64,000 bases of DNA from Cobetia crustatorum (GTDB lineage Bacteria; Pseudomonadota; Gammaproteobacteria; Pseudomonadales; Halomonadaceae). Within the stretch, counting starts at the first letter, position 1. Each line of letters opens with the position of its first letter. Where the stretch lies: positions 1 to 64,000 of the forward strand of contig NZ_JEMF01000009.1 in assembly GCF_000591415.1 (NCBI RefSeq). The letters are read 5' to 3'. Of the stretch, positions 1 through 10,500 are shown piece by piece. Both the position numbers and the translations under genes were made by a program. A model generated the notes under the pieces. It worked only from the letters and a program-made list of their open reading frames with translations, ran no database searches and was not told where the DNA came from.

Positions 1-716
1 GACTTGCGTCATTGGTTGGCGTCAGCCAGGGCAGTGATTACCCTCCCTCAATCGTGCGGCTTCCCCGTGTTGCCAGCTATCAAGGACCGGATCTCGAAGC
101 GGTGCTGACAGCGAATCCATCGTTGATTGTGGCGTGGGGCAGTGGGCTATCAGAAGAGATGCGCGGACGGCTTGCGGCGCTGGGCTTAGCAATCTTCATC
201 AGCGAGCCGAGAACGCTGGCAGATGTGCTTTCCAATATCACGCGTCTGGGCCAGCTGATGGGCACACAGGCCGAGGCTGATAGGCAGGTGGCTGAACTCA
301 AGGCACGTATCGATCAACTCGAGAGCCACTTACTGGCAGTAGGGGGCGAGCCGCTGCCGGTCTTCTTCATGCTCGGTGATAGCCCGATGACGACATTGGC
401 CGGCGGGCATCTGGTCAATGAGCTGATTCGTCGTTGCGGCGGAGAGCCTCTGCTGGCGGATGCACCAACGCTGGTGCCACAGATTCGTCGTGAGTCGCTG
501 TGGTTGGCAAAGCCACGCTTGATTCTGCACCCTGTGGCCGCTGGTAGTGCGCGTCAGCGCTGGAAGGCTGAATGGCGAGCGGGCGCCGGCCCGCTGGCGT
601 CGGTCGCTCTGGCGGGGCTTGATCCTGATCTGATCAGCCGTCCGGGACCGCGCAGTGTCGAGGCGATGGCAGAGGTCTGTGCTGCCATCGCGAAAGTGCG
701 TGCTGCCTCACGTTGA
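1..716 (+). CDS. btuF: Cobalamin-binding periplasmic protein BtuF, 5' end outside window
   Basis: Substrate-binding protein of the vitamin B12 ABC importer; it receives cobalamin in the periplasm and passes it to BtuCD. The frame is open from base 3, so the gene starts before the window and its signal peptide is not visible. Visible family features are the VGVSQGSDYPP segment (BtuF has VGV..SDYPP), the following 'P.LIVAWGSG' strand, and a C-terminal lobe with 'GGHLVNELIRRCGG'. The long helix linking the two lobes lies around residues 75-105 of the visible part, as in type III binding proteins. The stop codon directly abuts the stop of the convergent cobO gene. Neighbouring cobO, btuB and a B12 riboswitch support the assignment. 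The family is clear; only the missing N-terminus is uncertain. Confidence 0.9.
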   Translation, partial: LASLVGVSQGSDYPPSIVRLPRVASYQGPDLEAVLTANPSLIVAWGSGLSEEMRGRLAALGLAIFISEPRTLADVLSNITRLGQLMGTQAEADRQVAELKARIDQLESHLLAVGGEPLPVFFMLGDSPMTTLAGGHLVNELIRRCGGEPLLADAPTLVPQIRRESLWLAKPRLILHPVAAGSARQRWKAEWRAGAGPLASVALAGLDPDLISRPGPRSVEAMAEVCAAIAKVRAASR

Positions 717-1316
717 TTAGAAGTCGATGCCACGGCGGGCCTTGAGGCCGTGATTGAAGCCATGGCGGACTTCGGACATCTCGGTGACGGTATCGGCACA
801 GGCGACGATCTCGCGGTTGGCATTACGGCCCGTGATGATGACAGTCTGCTCTTCTGGGCGATTTTCCAGCGCAGTCATCACCTCTTCCAGCGATAGATAG
901 CCGAACTTGACCATATAGGTCAGCTCATCCAGTACGACGAGGTAGACGCTATCGTCTGCCATCATACGCTTGGCTTCCTGCCACACGGCCTGGCAGGCGG
1001 CGGTATCAGCTTCACGATTCTGGGTATCCCAGGTGAAGCCGGTCGTCATGGCGTGGACTTCCAGATTGGCATCTTCCGCCAGGCGCTCACGCTCTCCGCA
1101 TTCCCACAGCCCCTTGATGAACTGGATGACGCCAACCTTGTAGCCATAGCCCAATGCACGAGTGATGGTGCCCCAGGCCGCCGTCGTCTTGCCCTTGCCA
1201 TTGCCGGTAAAGACGAGCAGCTGGCCACGCTCTTCATTGGCCTGTGCCACCTTGTCATCGACATGGGACTTGAGCTTCTCCATTGCCGCTTTATGGCGAG
1301 TATTACGCTCCGTCAT
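717..1316 (-). CDS. cobO: Corrinoid adenosyltransferase CobO/BtuR
   Basis: Transfers the adenosyl group of ATP to reduced corrinoids, making adenosylcobalamin or its precursors in the cytoplasm. The P-loop GNGKGKTTAAWG lies near residue 40, followed by the family's 'GVIQFIKG' strand and the 'LVVLDELTYMVKFGYL' segment; length (199 aa) is normal for the CobA/BtuR type. I place the start at the ATG at 1316 because GAGGAG sits five bases before it; an in-frame GTG at 1334 has no such site. It lies downstream of btuB on the same strand, so both probably answer to the cobalamin riboswitch. It converges on btuF with no gap. Confidence 0.95.
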   Translation of the reverse strand: MTERNTRHKAAMEKLKSHVDDKVAQANEERGQLLVFTGNGKGKTTAAWGTITRALGYGYKVGVIQFIKGLWECGERERLAEDANLEVHAMTTGFTWDTQNREADTAACQAVWQEAKRMMADDSVYLVVLDELTYMVKFGYLSLEEVMTALENRPEEQTVIITGRNANREIVACADTVTEMSEVRHGFNHGLKARRGIDF

Positions 1317-1377
1317 GTTACTCCTCGTGTGCACGTTAAGTGCTCTTGCATTTCATATAAATGTCTTTTGAATCAAA

Positions 1378-1408
1378 GTACTGTGCCGACCCATAGGTCG
1401 CACAGTAC
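1378..1408 (-). terminator. Hairpin between btuB and cobO
   Basis: GTACTGTGC and GCACAGTAC arms plus inner GACC/GGTC, loop CATA. It lies just after the btuB stop on the minus strand and before cobO. There is only a short T-rich stretch after it, so it may attenuate rather than stop transcription into cobO. Confidence 0.45.
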
Positions 1409-1435
1409 GCTTGACGTGCCGCGAGGCAGCATGCC

Positions 1436-3363
1436 TTAGAAGCTCAAGGTCACGCCGCCTTCGAAGTAGCGGCCCTGGGTGTTATAGCCATTCACCAGCT
1501 GGTAATCGCGATCGAACACGTTATCCAGCTTGGCGCTGAGCTTGACGTTTGCCATCACTTGCCAGCTGGTTCGCAGGTCGAAGACGCCATAGCCAGCGGT
1601 ACGCGTATCCGAGAAGGTATCGGCATCGGTATCGCTTCGGCTAGCGCTGCCGCGCAGGGTGGCACCGAAGTTCCAGTCATTGAGAGCGTAATCGGCATCC
1701 AGGCGTGCAAAGCGCTGAGCACGACGCTTCAGCTGTTTGCCGGTATCGCGATCTTCCGGGTCCTGCCAGGTCATGGCGAGGTTCACGCTGAGTGCTTCTC
1801 CTTTCCAGCCACTGCTCAGTTCCACGCCACGAATACGCGATCGATCGATGTTGATCGGCGTAAAATCAGGGCCTTCGTAACTGATCAAATCGTCGATGTC
1901 AGTCTGAAAAGCATTAACGCCTACGTGCCAGTGTTGTTGCTGTAGACGCCAGAAGATCTCGCCAGTGGTGGAGGTCTCGGCATCCAGATCCGGGTTGCCT
2001 GAGCCATACGGGCTATAGAGATCAATCAGGTTGGGAGCCTTGAAGGCGCTGGCGTAGCTGGCACCGATTTGTTGGGCATCTGTCAGGTCGAAGGCATAGC
2101 TGGTGCCGCCGGTCACCTGATGACCATAACGATTGTCATCGTCATAACGTATGCTGGTATTCAGGTGATGACGTTGTTGCTGAACCTGCCAATTACCGTA
2201 GATTCCCGTCGCGTAGCGACTGTCTACTTCGTAGCCCCCCGCAATGAAGAACGGACCGTCGGCGTCCAGACTTTCCTCGCGGTGATCGATACCCAGACTC
2301 AGAGTGCCTACCTTGGTGTAGAAGTCGTGACGGACTCCCACCTCGTTGCGTGCGCTGGCGACACGCCCGGCATCGCTACCGGCTTCAGTGTTTTCGTACT
2401 CATCACGGGTACGTGCCACGCTGACCGTCATGTCCCAGTTCGGATTGAGATGAGTGAGAAGACTACCATCCAGTACCAGCTGACTACCTTCCCCAGTGCA
2501 GTCCTCGGAAGTACCGAAATTACAGTCATCGTAGTCATAGTCGGTTTCGGTATTCGCGATACCCAGTGACAAGGTGGCACGCTGAGAGAAGTCGTGGCTC
2601 AGGCGTAACTCCGCACCGGTTGCTTCAAAGCCATCATCTTCACTGCCGGTATCACGCGCGAGAAGCCATCGCTCTCGGCATGATGGATATTGGCTGACAG
2701 GCGAGTGTCGTCTTCCACCGTGCTGAACTGGGCATTCTGGCGGAAGGTACCATCGCTACCTGCGCGAACGGTGACTTCGGCATGCTGGCCAGGTGTTGTG
2801 CCGCCACGCGTGATCAGGTTGATCACTCCGCCGATGGCATCGGCACCATAGACGCTGGCACGCGGACCACGCACGATCTCGACGCGTTCGATCGCTGATA
2901 GTGGCAGGAATTCAAAGCGCGCCAGGCCATCGGCACTATTGGCCACTCGCTGGCCATTGACCAGCACCAGTGTGTGGTCGGATTCCGTGCCACGCATGAA
3001 CAAGCTGGTCTGATTGCCCATCGGTCCTGTGCGCGCGATTTCGATGCCATTGCGTGATTGCAGTAGATCCACCAGCGAGCTGGCCTGCAGGCGGTCTATT
3101 TCGTCACGCGTGATGACTTCGGTGCTGGCCAGGACATCATTCTGGAGTTGCGGAATGCGGTTGGCAGTGACTTGGACGGTCTCCAGCGCATCGGATGACG
3201 CTTCAGCGGCGAGGGCGGTGGGTGCCAGTAGCATGAGGCTACCCAGCGTTGCGCCACTTAGTGTGAAGGATGCCAGGCGCGGGCTGCGCGTAAGGAAGGG
3301 CGTAGCTACAGCAGATTCACCGGACTGCGCGGATGCGCGACCGTTAGTGTTATAGGTATTCAT
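1436..3363 (-). CDS. btuB: TonB-dependent vitamin B12 receptor BtuB, frame broken by a 1-nt loss
   Basis: Outer-membrane TonB-dependent channel that imports cobalamin. The N-terminal part has a signal peptide ending 'TALAAEA', a TonB box-like 'ETVQVTA', and the plug with 'LFMRGTESDHTLVLVNG' and 'RGPRASVYGADAIGGVINLIT'. The C-terminal part is the beta barrel ending 'YFEGGVTLSF' with the usual terminal aromatic residue. The two halves are in different frames. The join is at about 2655-2661 in a TCGCGCG run, where one base is missing (or a CG pair is extra); restoring it gives a continuous 'SDGFS.RDTGSEDDGF' and about 642 residues, close to the family length. The start ATG at 3363 follows TGAGGA. 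An upstream cobalamin riboswitch fixes the function. Whether the break is real or a read error cannot be decided from sequence. Confidence 0.9.
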
Positions 3364-3425
3364 GAATGATCCTCAGGCGTCGGACGCAATGAGGAGGACA
3401 GGCGTGACAGGGTGCGTGAACACAC

Positions 3426-3470
3426 ATCGTCCTGACGCACCTTGACTGACAAGGTGCGCATACGGACGAT
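3426..3470 (-). promoter_or_regulatory. Long hairpin between B12 aptamer and btuB start
   Basis: Outer arms ATCGTCC/GGACGAT and inner arms GCACCTTG/CAAGGTGC form a two-part stem between the riboswitch aptamer and the btuB ribosome-binding site. No T-run follows on the minus strand, so it is not an obvious intrinsic terminator. It is probably part of the expression platform; the mechanism is inferred. Confidence 0.45.
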
Positions 3471-3498
3471 TTGCCACTGGTGAGGCCCTCCGCATCAA

Positions 3499-3722
3499 CC
3501 AGTGTGGAAGCAAGGGCCGGTCTCCGGACTGACGCCTGGCGGACTTCATGAAAAGAAGCCTCACCCTCTCATGCGCCTTCCCACCTCCTTCCCTTGGGAG
3601 ACGCCTGTGTTAACAGACTATCTCGGAGGCAGTGGCTGGCCAATACGGCCTGCATGAGCGTTGCGATCACCGTTGCGGGGGCAGTACGGGGCTTTCACCC
3701 GTTTCCCGAACACCCTAGCTTC
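3499..3722 (-). promoter_or_regulatory. Cobalamin (AdoCbl) riboswitch
   Basis: Read on the minus strand, the region shows the conserved parts in order: GGTG then CGGGAA, GGGTGAAAGCCCCGTAC, the core CTGCCCCCGCAACGGT, later GCCACTG, and the B12 box AGTCCGGAGACCGGCC at 3515-3530. This is the classic class of adenosylcobalamin aptamer, about 140 bases upstream of btuB. High coenzyme should lower btuB (and probably cobO) expression. Confidence 0.96.
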
Positions 3723-3777
3723 AACGCAGGTATTGTCTGAGGCGGGGCAGAGTGAGTCAATAACGTATCTTTGGATA

Positions 3778-3808
3778 CAACAACGCCCGCATGAGGCGGG
3801 CGTTGTTG
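3778..3808 (-). terminator. Terminator after nupC
   Basis: A perfect 13-bp stem (CAACAACGCCCGC with its complement) and a 5-base loop, between the nupC stop and the riboswitch. It should separate nupC transcription from the btuB leader. The T-tract is poor on both strands. Confidence 0.65.
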
Positions 3809-3864
3809 AAACGATGATCGTAGCATCTCTTGCGCGCGATCTTTCGACGACACAGATGGTCGCC

Positions 3865-5106
3865 TTAAAGCGATAGGAACAAGCCTGCGAGGCTTGCCGA
3901 CATCAGGTTGGAGAGGGTGCCGGCAAGAATCGCCTTCATGCCCATCTGTGCGATGTCACCGCGACGGTTGGGCGCCATCAGTCCCAGTCCACCCATCAGG
4001 ATAGCCACGGAAGATAGGTTGGCGAAGCCACACAACGCAAAGATGATGATCGCTTCAGAATGTTCGGACAGCTTGATCTGGTGACTGGCGAGGTCTGCAA
4101 AGGCGACGAACTCGTTGAGCACCAGCTTTTGACCGATGAAGCTGCCTGCCTGGATCGCTTCATGCCACGGCACGCCGATGACCCACGCGACTGGAGCAAA
4201 GGCATAGCCCAGCAACAGTTGCAGCGTGATGTCGTCATAACCGAACAGACCACTGACCCACCCCAGAATGATGTTGCCCAGTGCGATGAGCGCAATGAAG
4301 GCCAACAGCATGCCGCCGACATTGATGGCCAATTGCACGCCAGACGCCGCACCAGACGCTGCAGCATCGATCACGTTGGCGGGGCGATCCGTGTCCTTGG
4401 CGAGTGCCTCTTCGACGCTTTGCGTCTTGGTTTCCGTTTCCGGAATCAGCATCTTGGCCATCAGCAAGCCACCCGGTGCTGCCATGAAGGAAGCGGCCAG
4501 CAGGTACTTGAGGTCAATGCCCAGCGAGGCGTAACCGACCAGCACTGACCCGGCAACCGAGGCAAGACCCCCTGTCATCACCGCGAAAAGCTCAGAACGT
4601 GTCATGCCCGCGATGAACGGACGCACCACGAGCGGCGCCTCTGTCTGGCCGACAAAGATATTGGCTGCGGCGGACAGTGATTCGGGACGGCTAGTGCCGA
4701 GCAACTTGGACAGACCGCCGCCCAAGACATTGATGACCACGGTCATGATGCGTAGGTGGTAGAGCACTGCAATCAAGGATGAGAAGAATACGATGATCGG
4801 CAGGACGCGCAGTGCGAACACGAAGCCACCGCCGCCAAATACCTCGAACATCTTGTCGCTGACCAGACCGCCGAACAGGAAGTCCATGCCGACATTGGCA
4901 CTCGACATTACTGCTTGAACACCCTTGCTGAGAGCGAGCAGCATGTCCTTGCCAGCAGGGATGTACAGCACGAAGATCCCTAGCGCCGCCTGGATGGCAA
5001 AGGCCCCCAGTACGGTACGCAGGCTGATGGCGCGTCGGTTTTCAGAGAGAAGGAAGGCAATTCCCAGCAGGGCTAAGACGCCCACCAGGCCCATGACGAT
5101 CTGCAT
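3865..5106 (-). CDS. nupC: Concentrative nucleoside transporter NupC (CNT family)
   Basis: Inner-membrane symporter that takes up nucleosides with a cation. The 413-aa protein has repeated hydrophobic spans, the GQTEAP substrate-site motif in the middle and the late 'CGFANLSSVAILMGGLG' segment with the N-x-S-S motif that binds nucleoside in the Vibrio CNT structure. These motifs make a sodium-coupled CNT likely. I choose the ATG at 5106 since AGGAG lies seven bases before it; a TTG one codon earlier is unlikely. The gene stands alone, with terminator-like hairpins on both sides. Substrate range (pyrimidine or broad) cannot be told. Confidence 0.92.
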   Translation of the reverse strand: MQIVMGLVGVLALLGIAFLLSENRRAISLRTVLGAFAIQAALGIFVLYIPAGKDMLLALSKGVQAVMSSANVGMDFLFGGLVSDKMFEVFGGGGFVFALRVLPIIVFFSSLIAVLYHLRIMTVVINVLGGGLSKLLGTSRPESLSAAANIFVGQTEAPLVVRPFIAGMTRSELFAVMTGGLASVAGSVLVGYASLGIDLKYLLAASFMAAPGGLLMAKMLIPETETKTQSVEEALAKDTDRPANVIDAAASGAASGVQLAINVGGMLLAFIALIALGNIILGWVSGLFGYDDITLQLLLGYAFAPVAWVIGVPWHEAIQAGSFIGQKLVLNEFVAFADLASHQIKLSEHSEAIIIFALCGFANLSSVAILMGGLGLMAPNRRGDIAQMGMKAILAGTLSNLMSASLAGLFLSL

Positions 5107-5251
5107 CAAGCAGCTCCTGAATGCGTAGGTGTTACGTTTGAGGACAAGGCAATATCACTGGCCATCGGACGGCATGGCCAAATCAGGCGCGTACTCTACC
5201 AGCATTTTCCCTAGCTGTCGGAGTCTGCCACTAACGTTTAACGCATTTTTT

Positions 5252-5267
5252 GTGACGCGCGCGTCAC
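5252..5267. promoter_or_regulatory. 16-bp perfect palindrome upstream of nupC
   Basis: GTGACGCGCGCGTCAC is perfectly self-complementary and lies about 145 bases upstream of the nupC start, preceded by a T6 run. It could be an operator. It resembles but does not fit a CRP site, since the TGTGA and TCAC halves are eight rather than six bases apart. Confidence 0.3.
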
Positions 5268-5281
5268 GCCCTCAGGCGCTG

Positions 5282-5318
5282 ACACCATAAGGCCCGCAAT
5301 GTGTGGGCCTTATGGTGT
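5282..5318 (-). terminator. Terminator after the antiporter gene
   Basis: 17-bp stem with one G-U pair (ACACCATAAGGCCC and its complement), loop ATG, starting 17 bases past the antiporter stop. It is symmetric enough to work on either strand. Confidence 0.7.
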
Positions 5319-5334
5319 TGGATAACGGATTGTT

Positions 5335-7269
5335 TCAGGAATTGGTGTCGGGCAGGCGATTGGCAGGCAGCGGTGCAGAGATACCGGTATCTGTGGCAGA
5401 CGCAATGCGACTGTCAGTCTTCTGAGACTTGTCTTGCTCGGCTTTGTCAGCCTTGGATTGAACAGGCTTGGTCAGCTCCGGCGAGTCAGGATATATCAGG
5501 CTGATCAGCGTCTCGCCTGGCTTGGGCGTCAGAGGCAGATTCGCTGTGGCGATACGGATGCGGCCCTGATTATTGATGCAGAACAATGTCAGCAGACGGT
5601 CTTCATGAATGGCGCAGTAATCGTCGAGGCTGAAGTTTTCAGTGATGCTTGTTCGCCGCAACTGGCCTCCTTGTGACTGCAGGCTGGCCAGCTTGGCGTA
5701 GGTGACCTGACCATCGAACAGTAGTGGAAGGTGGCCTAGCGCTTGATCCTGCTGGCGCTTTGCATTCTTGCCATTGTCTTCTGCCAGTCTGAATACACGT
5801 CCGTGGCCGAGAATATGCTCGAAATGCAATGCGGCAAGACTGTTGAGTTCACGGTAGGGGGACAGCGGTATCAGATGGCCAATCCCGGTCAGTTCCAGAT
5901 GTTGGACGGCATGTTCAGACAGAGGATTGCCGTAGTAGACCGGCAGGCCCGCCATGCGCGCTTCCTGTACGGCGTCCCAGTTGGTGTCGGTCAGGCGTAC
6001 CGAGAAACCGGCTTCTACCAGCTCGCGCGCCACCATGCGTGCCACTGAGTTGGCACCAAGAATCAAGAACCCGGCGGGCGGTGGCTCGCCTACACCAAGC
6101 ATCTTGACGATAGGGCGTGATAGCAGGCTCTGGACCACCACAGTGCCGATGATGACGAGAAAGGTCATCGGCACTAACATCTCCGCGCCCTCAATGCCTT
6201 TTGCCTCGAGCTTGAGCGCGAATAGCGAGGCTACTGCGGCGGCGACAATTCCGCGCGGTGACAACCAGGCCAGCAGCGCTTTTTCGCGTAATGTCAGTCC
6301 ACTGCCCATGGTGCATATCCACACGGTCAGTGGGCGCGCGATCCACATCAAGACACCGAGGAAGATCCATGCTGGCCATGAGAGTAGCGACAGCTGATCT
6401 ACCGTCAGACGACCGGCCAGTAGCAGGAATAATCCTGATATCAGCAGGATGGTCAGTGTTTCCTTGAACTCGATGATTTGCTGAGTTGGCACGCCACGCA
6501 TATTGGCTAGCCATACGCCCATCACGGTGACGGTCAGCAGCCCAGACTCATGGAATAGTGCGTTGGAAATGGCGAACAGGCCCAGCATCACCATCAGAGT
6601 GCCGAAATTGTGCAGTTTCTGTGGCAGCCAGAAGTGCCGCAATACCAACCCCCAGCACCAGCCGCCCACCGCCCCCATGCCCAATCCGAGGCCTACCGTC
6701 TGGGCAAACAGTACCAGCGTATGCGAGGCAGCATTGCCGGTCATGCCCAGTGCCACGTACTCATATACGAGTACTGCGAGCAGGGCACCGACCGGGTCGA
6801 TCATGATGCCTTCCCAGCGCAGAATCTGAGTCAGATTGCCGCGTGCACGTAGTGTCTGTAGTAGCGGCATCACTACGGTGGGGCCGGTGACGACGAGCAG
6901 GGCACCGAGCACTGCTGCCATCTCCCAGCGCATATCAAGTAGATAGTGTGCTGCGACCGTGCCGATGACGCCGGTGATCACAACACCAGTGGTGACCAGG
7001 CGCCTGACGATATGGCCATGGCCGCGCAGGTCCTTGAAGTCGAGTGTCAGGCTGCCTTCAAACAGGATGACGGCCACCGCAAGCGATACCAGCGGGAAGA
7101 GCAGGTCGCCCAGTAACTCGTCTGGCTTCAGCCAACCAGTGACCGGGCCGGCCAGAATGCCGACAATCAGCAGGGGCAGGATTGCCGGTAGACGCATGCG
7201 CCATGCCAGCCACTGACAGCCAAGGGCCATCAGGCCGATCATGGTCAGCGCCAGAGCGGGTTCTGTCAT
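5335..7269 (-). CDS. Cation:proton antiporter (CPA1/NhaP-like) with RCK-N-like tail
   Basis: Membrane antiporter exchanging Na+ or K+ for protons, relevant to salt and pH balance. Residues about 1-390 carry some 12 hydrophobic spans, including 'LLVVTGPTVVMPLLQTLR' and 'WEGIMIDPVGALLAVLVYE', whose Asp sits where CPA exchangers keep the ion-binding carboxylate. From about residue 395 a Rossmann-like domain begins ('FLILGANSVARMVARELVEAGFSVRLTDTN'), as in TrkA-N/RCK nucleotide sensors, followed by a charged low-complexity tail. The length of 644 aa fits the two-domain forms. It stands as a single gene. The exact ion is not readable from sequence, so I give no gene symbol. Confidence 0.85.
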   Translation of the reverse strand: MTEPALALTMIGLMALGCQWLAWRMRLPAILPLLIVGILAGPVTGWLKPDELLGDLLFPLVSLAVAVILFEGSLTLDFKDLRGHGHIVRRLVTTGVVITGVIGTVAAHYLLDMRWEMAAVLGALLVVTGPTVVMPLLQTLRARGNLTQILRWEGIMIDPVGALLAVLVYEYVALGMTGNAASHTLVLFAQTVGLGLGMGAVGGWCWGLVLRHFWLPQKLHNFGTLMVMLGLFAISNALFHESGLLTVTVMGVWLANMRGVPTQQIIEFKETLTILLISGLFLLLAGRLTVDQLSLLSWPAWIFLGVLMWIARPLTVWICTMGSGLTLREKALLAWLSPRGIVAAAVASLFALKLEAKGIEGAEMLVPMTFLVIIGTVVVQSLLSRPIVKMLGVGEPPPAGFLILGANSVARMVARELVEAGFSVRLTDTNWDAVQEARMAGLPVYYGNPLSEHAVQHLELTGIGHLIPLSPYRELNSLAALHFEHILGHGRVFRLAEDNGKNAKRQQDQALGHLPLLFDGQVTYAKLASLQSQGGQLRRTSITENFSLDDYCAIHEDRLLTLFCINNQGRIRIATANLPLTPKPGETLISLIYPDSPELTKPVQSKADKAEQDKSQKTDSRIASATDTGISAPLPANRLPDTNS

Positions 7270-7539
7270 CGAGAGTCTTCCTTGGAATCAGCGAAAATGA
7301 GCGGTGCCACTTCTGCGGTCACCGCTCATCAAATCATTGTGTCCTGGCCTTGCAGACCAGCGGCTAACAGCGCACGCACCAATGTCCTGCGCACAGATGC
7401 CTTGTGTATCTTGCCCAACCTTTACGGACGGGAATGCGCGCAGCCTAGCCGCTGATTTCGTGTGATGCAACGCTGGGTTGCCCAGCTGACAACGCTGATG
7501 CCAGCCCTCGCACATTTCTCGATGACGATGATCTACCGG

Positions 7540-10500
7540 CTACTGCACACGACGTAGCAGCGGTAGCAATGTCTGCAGGGGATGTGGCAACTGGCTGCCC
7601 GAGAAACGTTTGCTCTGGCTACGGCATGAGTAACCACTGGCAACCAGTTTGTTCTGATTCTCTTCATCCTCGACCACTGATTTCCACGATAGATCATAGA
7701 TGGTACGTGAAGTCGCAAGATTGCGTGCCTCATGCCCGTAGGTGCCCGACATGCCGCAGCAGCCGGTAGCAATGGTCTCGAGATTGAAGCCAAAGGCCGC
7801 ATAGACCTGCTGCCAGGCCTTGGCCGCGCCGGGAGCATTGGTGCTCTCGGTACAGTGGCTCAATAGCTTCATGCCAGGGTCCATCTTGCGTAGCGTAGCC
7901 TTGGTGATTCCCGTGGGCAGCAGCTTGCGTAGGCTGATCAACCACTCCTGTAGCAGTAGCACTTCTGGCACGGCCTCAGGCCCCAGTGTCTTCACATATT
8001 CCTGGCGATAGGTCAGCGTCATCGCGGGGTCGATGCCGACCAATGGTACGCCGAAGTTGGCCAGCGCCTTGAGTCGCTCAGCCTGACGGCGAGCAGTGTG
8101 CATAAAGGCACCAGTGAAGCCCTGTACTTGCAAGGGCTTGCCATTGGGGGCATAGGGCGCGACGAACACGCAGATATCGAGGCGCGACAGTAGCTCGATG
8201 ATGTCGATCACCAGCTGGGCTTCGAAATGGCTGGTAAAGGCGTCCTGTACGATGATGACGCTTCTGGCTTTCTGGGCTTCCGTCAACCTGCCGAGTTGAG
8301 TGGCAGAAGCTTCAGCCACTCCCCAGCTCTTGAGCTGACGACGCAGACTGGCGCGCGAGAGGTGCGGTGCATCCACCATGCCGATGGGGCCTTCCATCAA
8401 GCGACTGACCAGCCGATTGGTCAATAAGGCGTTATAAAACGGTGTGACTCGCTCGGCCCACGGCAATACGAATTCGAGACTGCCGATCAGGTAGTCGCGC
8501 AGCGGGCGCTGATAACGGTGATGATAGACCTCGAGGAAGCGACTTCTGAAATCGGGCACATTCACTTTGATCGGACATTGACCCGCACAGGATTTACACG
8601 CCAGGCAGCCTGCCATCGCGTCATACACTTGCTGATCGAAGCCCGTTTCATCGCTATCTGGACGACCTTTCGCTGCTCGACGCGCTTTGAGCGACGCTCC
8701 AAGGCGTGCTGGCAGGCGTGCTAACCATAGACCAGTGCCCTTGAGCCCAGGTGTACGCGCCGCCTGAGCTTCAGCGAGCACGTCGCGACCGGCATTACCC
8801 TCAAGGCGTAGCCATTCGCGCATCAGACTGGCACGCCCCTTGGGTGAGTGAATGCGCTGGCGGGTCGCTTTCCACGACGGGCACATGGCGTCGCTAGGAT
8901 CATAGTTGTAGCAAGCACCGTTGCCGTTGCAGTAGACGGCGCTTTCGTATTCCTGCCATACGCGCTCATCGATCTGACGGTCGAGATCGCCGCGCATGGT
9001 CACTTCATCAATCCGCATCAGCCTGGGATCAAAGGTCCCGGCGCCAGAGACTGAGGGGGTAGTAATATTTTCCTTTGCATCCGTCTCAACGGCATCTGAT
9101 GCAATCAAGGCATCGGCAGGGCGAGGTGACGCGATCTTGCCTGGATTGAGCTGATTGAGTGGGTCAAACGCGGCTTTCACTTCCTGCAAGGCTTCATAGA
9201 GGCTGCCGAAGAAGCGGGGAGAGTATTCAGAACGCACGCCCTTACCGTGTTCTCCCCACAGCAAGCCGCCGTATTTGTGGGTCAGTGTGGCAACCTCATC
9301 GGAGATCTCGCGAATCATCGCCTGTTGAGCGGGATCTTTCATGTCGAGCGCCGGACGCACGTGAAGCACGCCAGCATCGACATGGCCAAACATGCCGTAG
9401 CGCAGACCGCGTGCATCCAGTGTTGCGCGGAATTCAGCGATATAGTCGGCCAGATGCTCCGGCGGCACCGCGGTGTCTTCGACGAAGGGCAGTGGGCGCG
9501 CTTCGCCCTCGACATTGCCGAGTAGACCGACTGAACGCTTGCGCATGCCATAGACGCGACTGATCTGTGCGCGGCCGCGGGCCTCGGTAAAGCCGAGGCG
9601 TTCGACACTGGTATCGCTGGCCAGGTGCTCACTGAAAGCGCGCACCTTGGCGTCGAGTTCATCCTCTGAATCGGCATTGAATTCGATCAGATTGATACCG
9701 CCGATCGGTGGCGTGCCTGTATCGCTTGCGGGGAAGAATTCCTCGACGCTATCCCACACGAAATCCTGCATGGCGAGATTGAGCACGGTGTCATCTATCG
9801 TCTCGATGGAGGTCGGGCGATTGCCCTCGACCGCCATCAGTGTCTTGGCGTCACGCAGCGCATCCATGAAGCCTGCGTAGCGCAGATTGATCAGCGTTGA
9901 GCATGGCGCGATGGGCAGGGCGTTCAGCTCGGCTTCGACGATGAAGCCCAACGTGCCCTCGGCGCCACACAGCAGGCTATTGAGATTGAAACGGCCGTCG
10001 GCTTCACGCAGGTGGGCCAGATCGTAGCCGGTCAGGCAGCGATTGAGCGGCGGGAAGATGGCATTGATTTCCTCGGCGCGCTCATCAGCGATGGCGCGGG
10101 CAGTACGGTAGATCTCACCGACGCGATCATCACGTGCACAGAATGATTCAAGCTCGGCCTCATCAATGGCGTGACTGCGCAGGCGCGTACCATCCAGCAG
10201 CACGCTATCCAGTGCCAGCACGTGATCGCGCGTCTTGCCATATTCACAGCTGCCCTGACCGGAGGCATCGGTGTTGATCATGCCGCCGAGCGTGGCGCGA
10301 TTGGAGGTCGAGAGCTCCGGTGCGAAGAACAGGCCATGTGGCTTTAGCGCGGCATTGAGTTGGTCCTTCACTACCCCGGCTTCGACACGTACACGACGAT
10401 TCTCGACGTCAATCTCGAGAATGCGGTTCATGTGACGCGAGACATCGACCAGCAAGCCATCATTCAGCGACTGACCATTGGTGCCGGTGCCACCGCCGCG

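Noticed and set aside
3373-3564. Open frames across the btuB leader
   Set aside because: The region is the cobalamin riboswitch and its expression platform.
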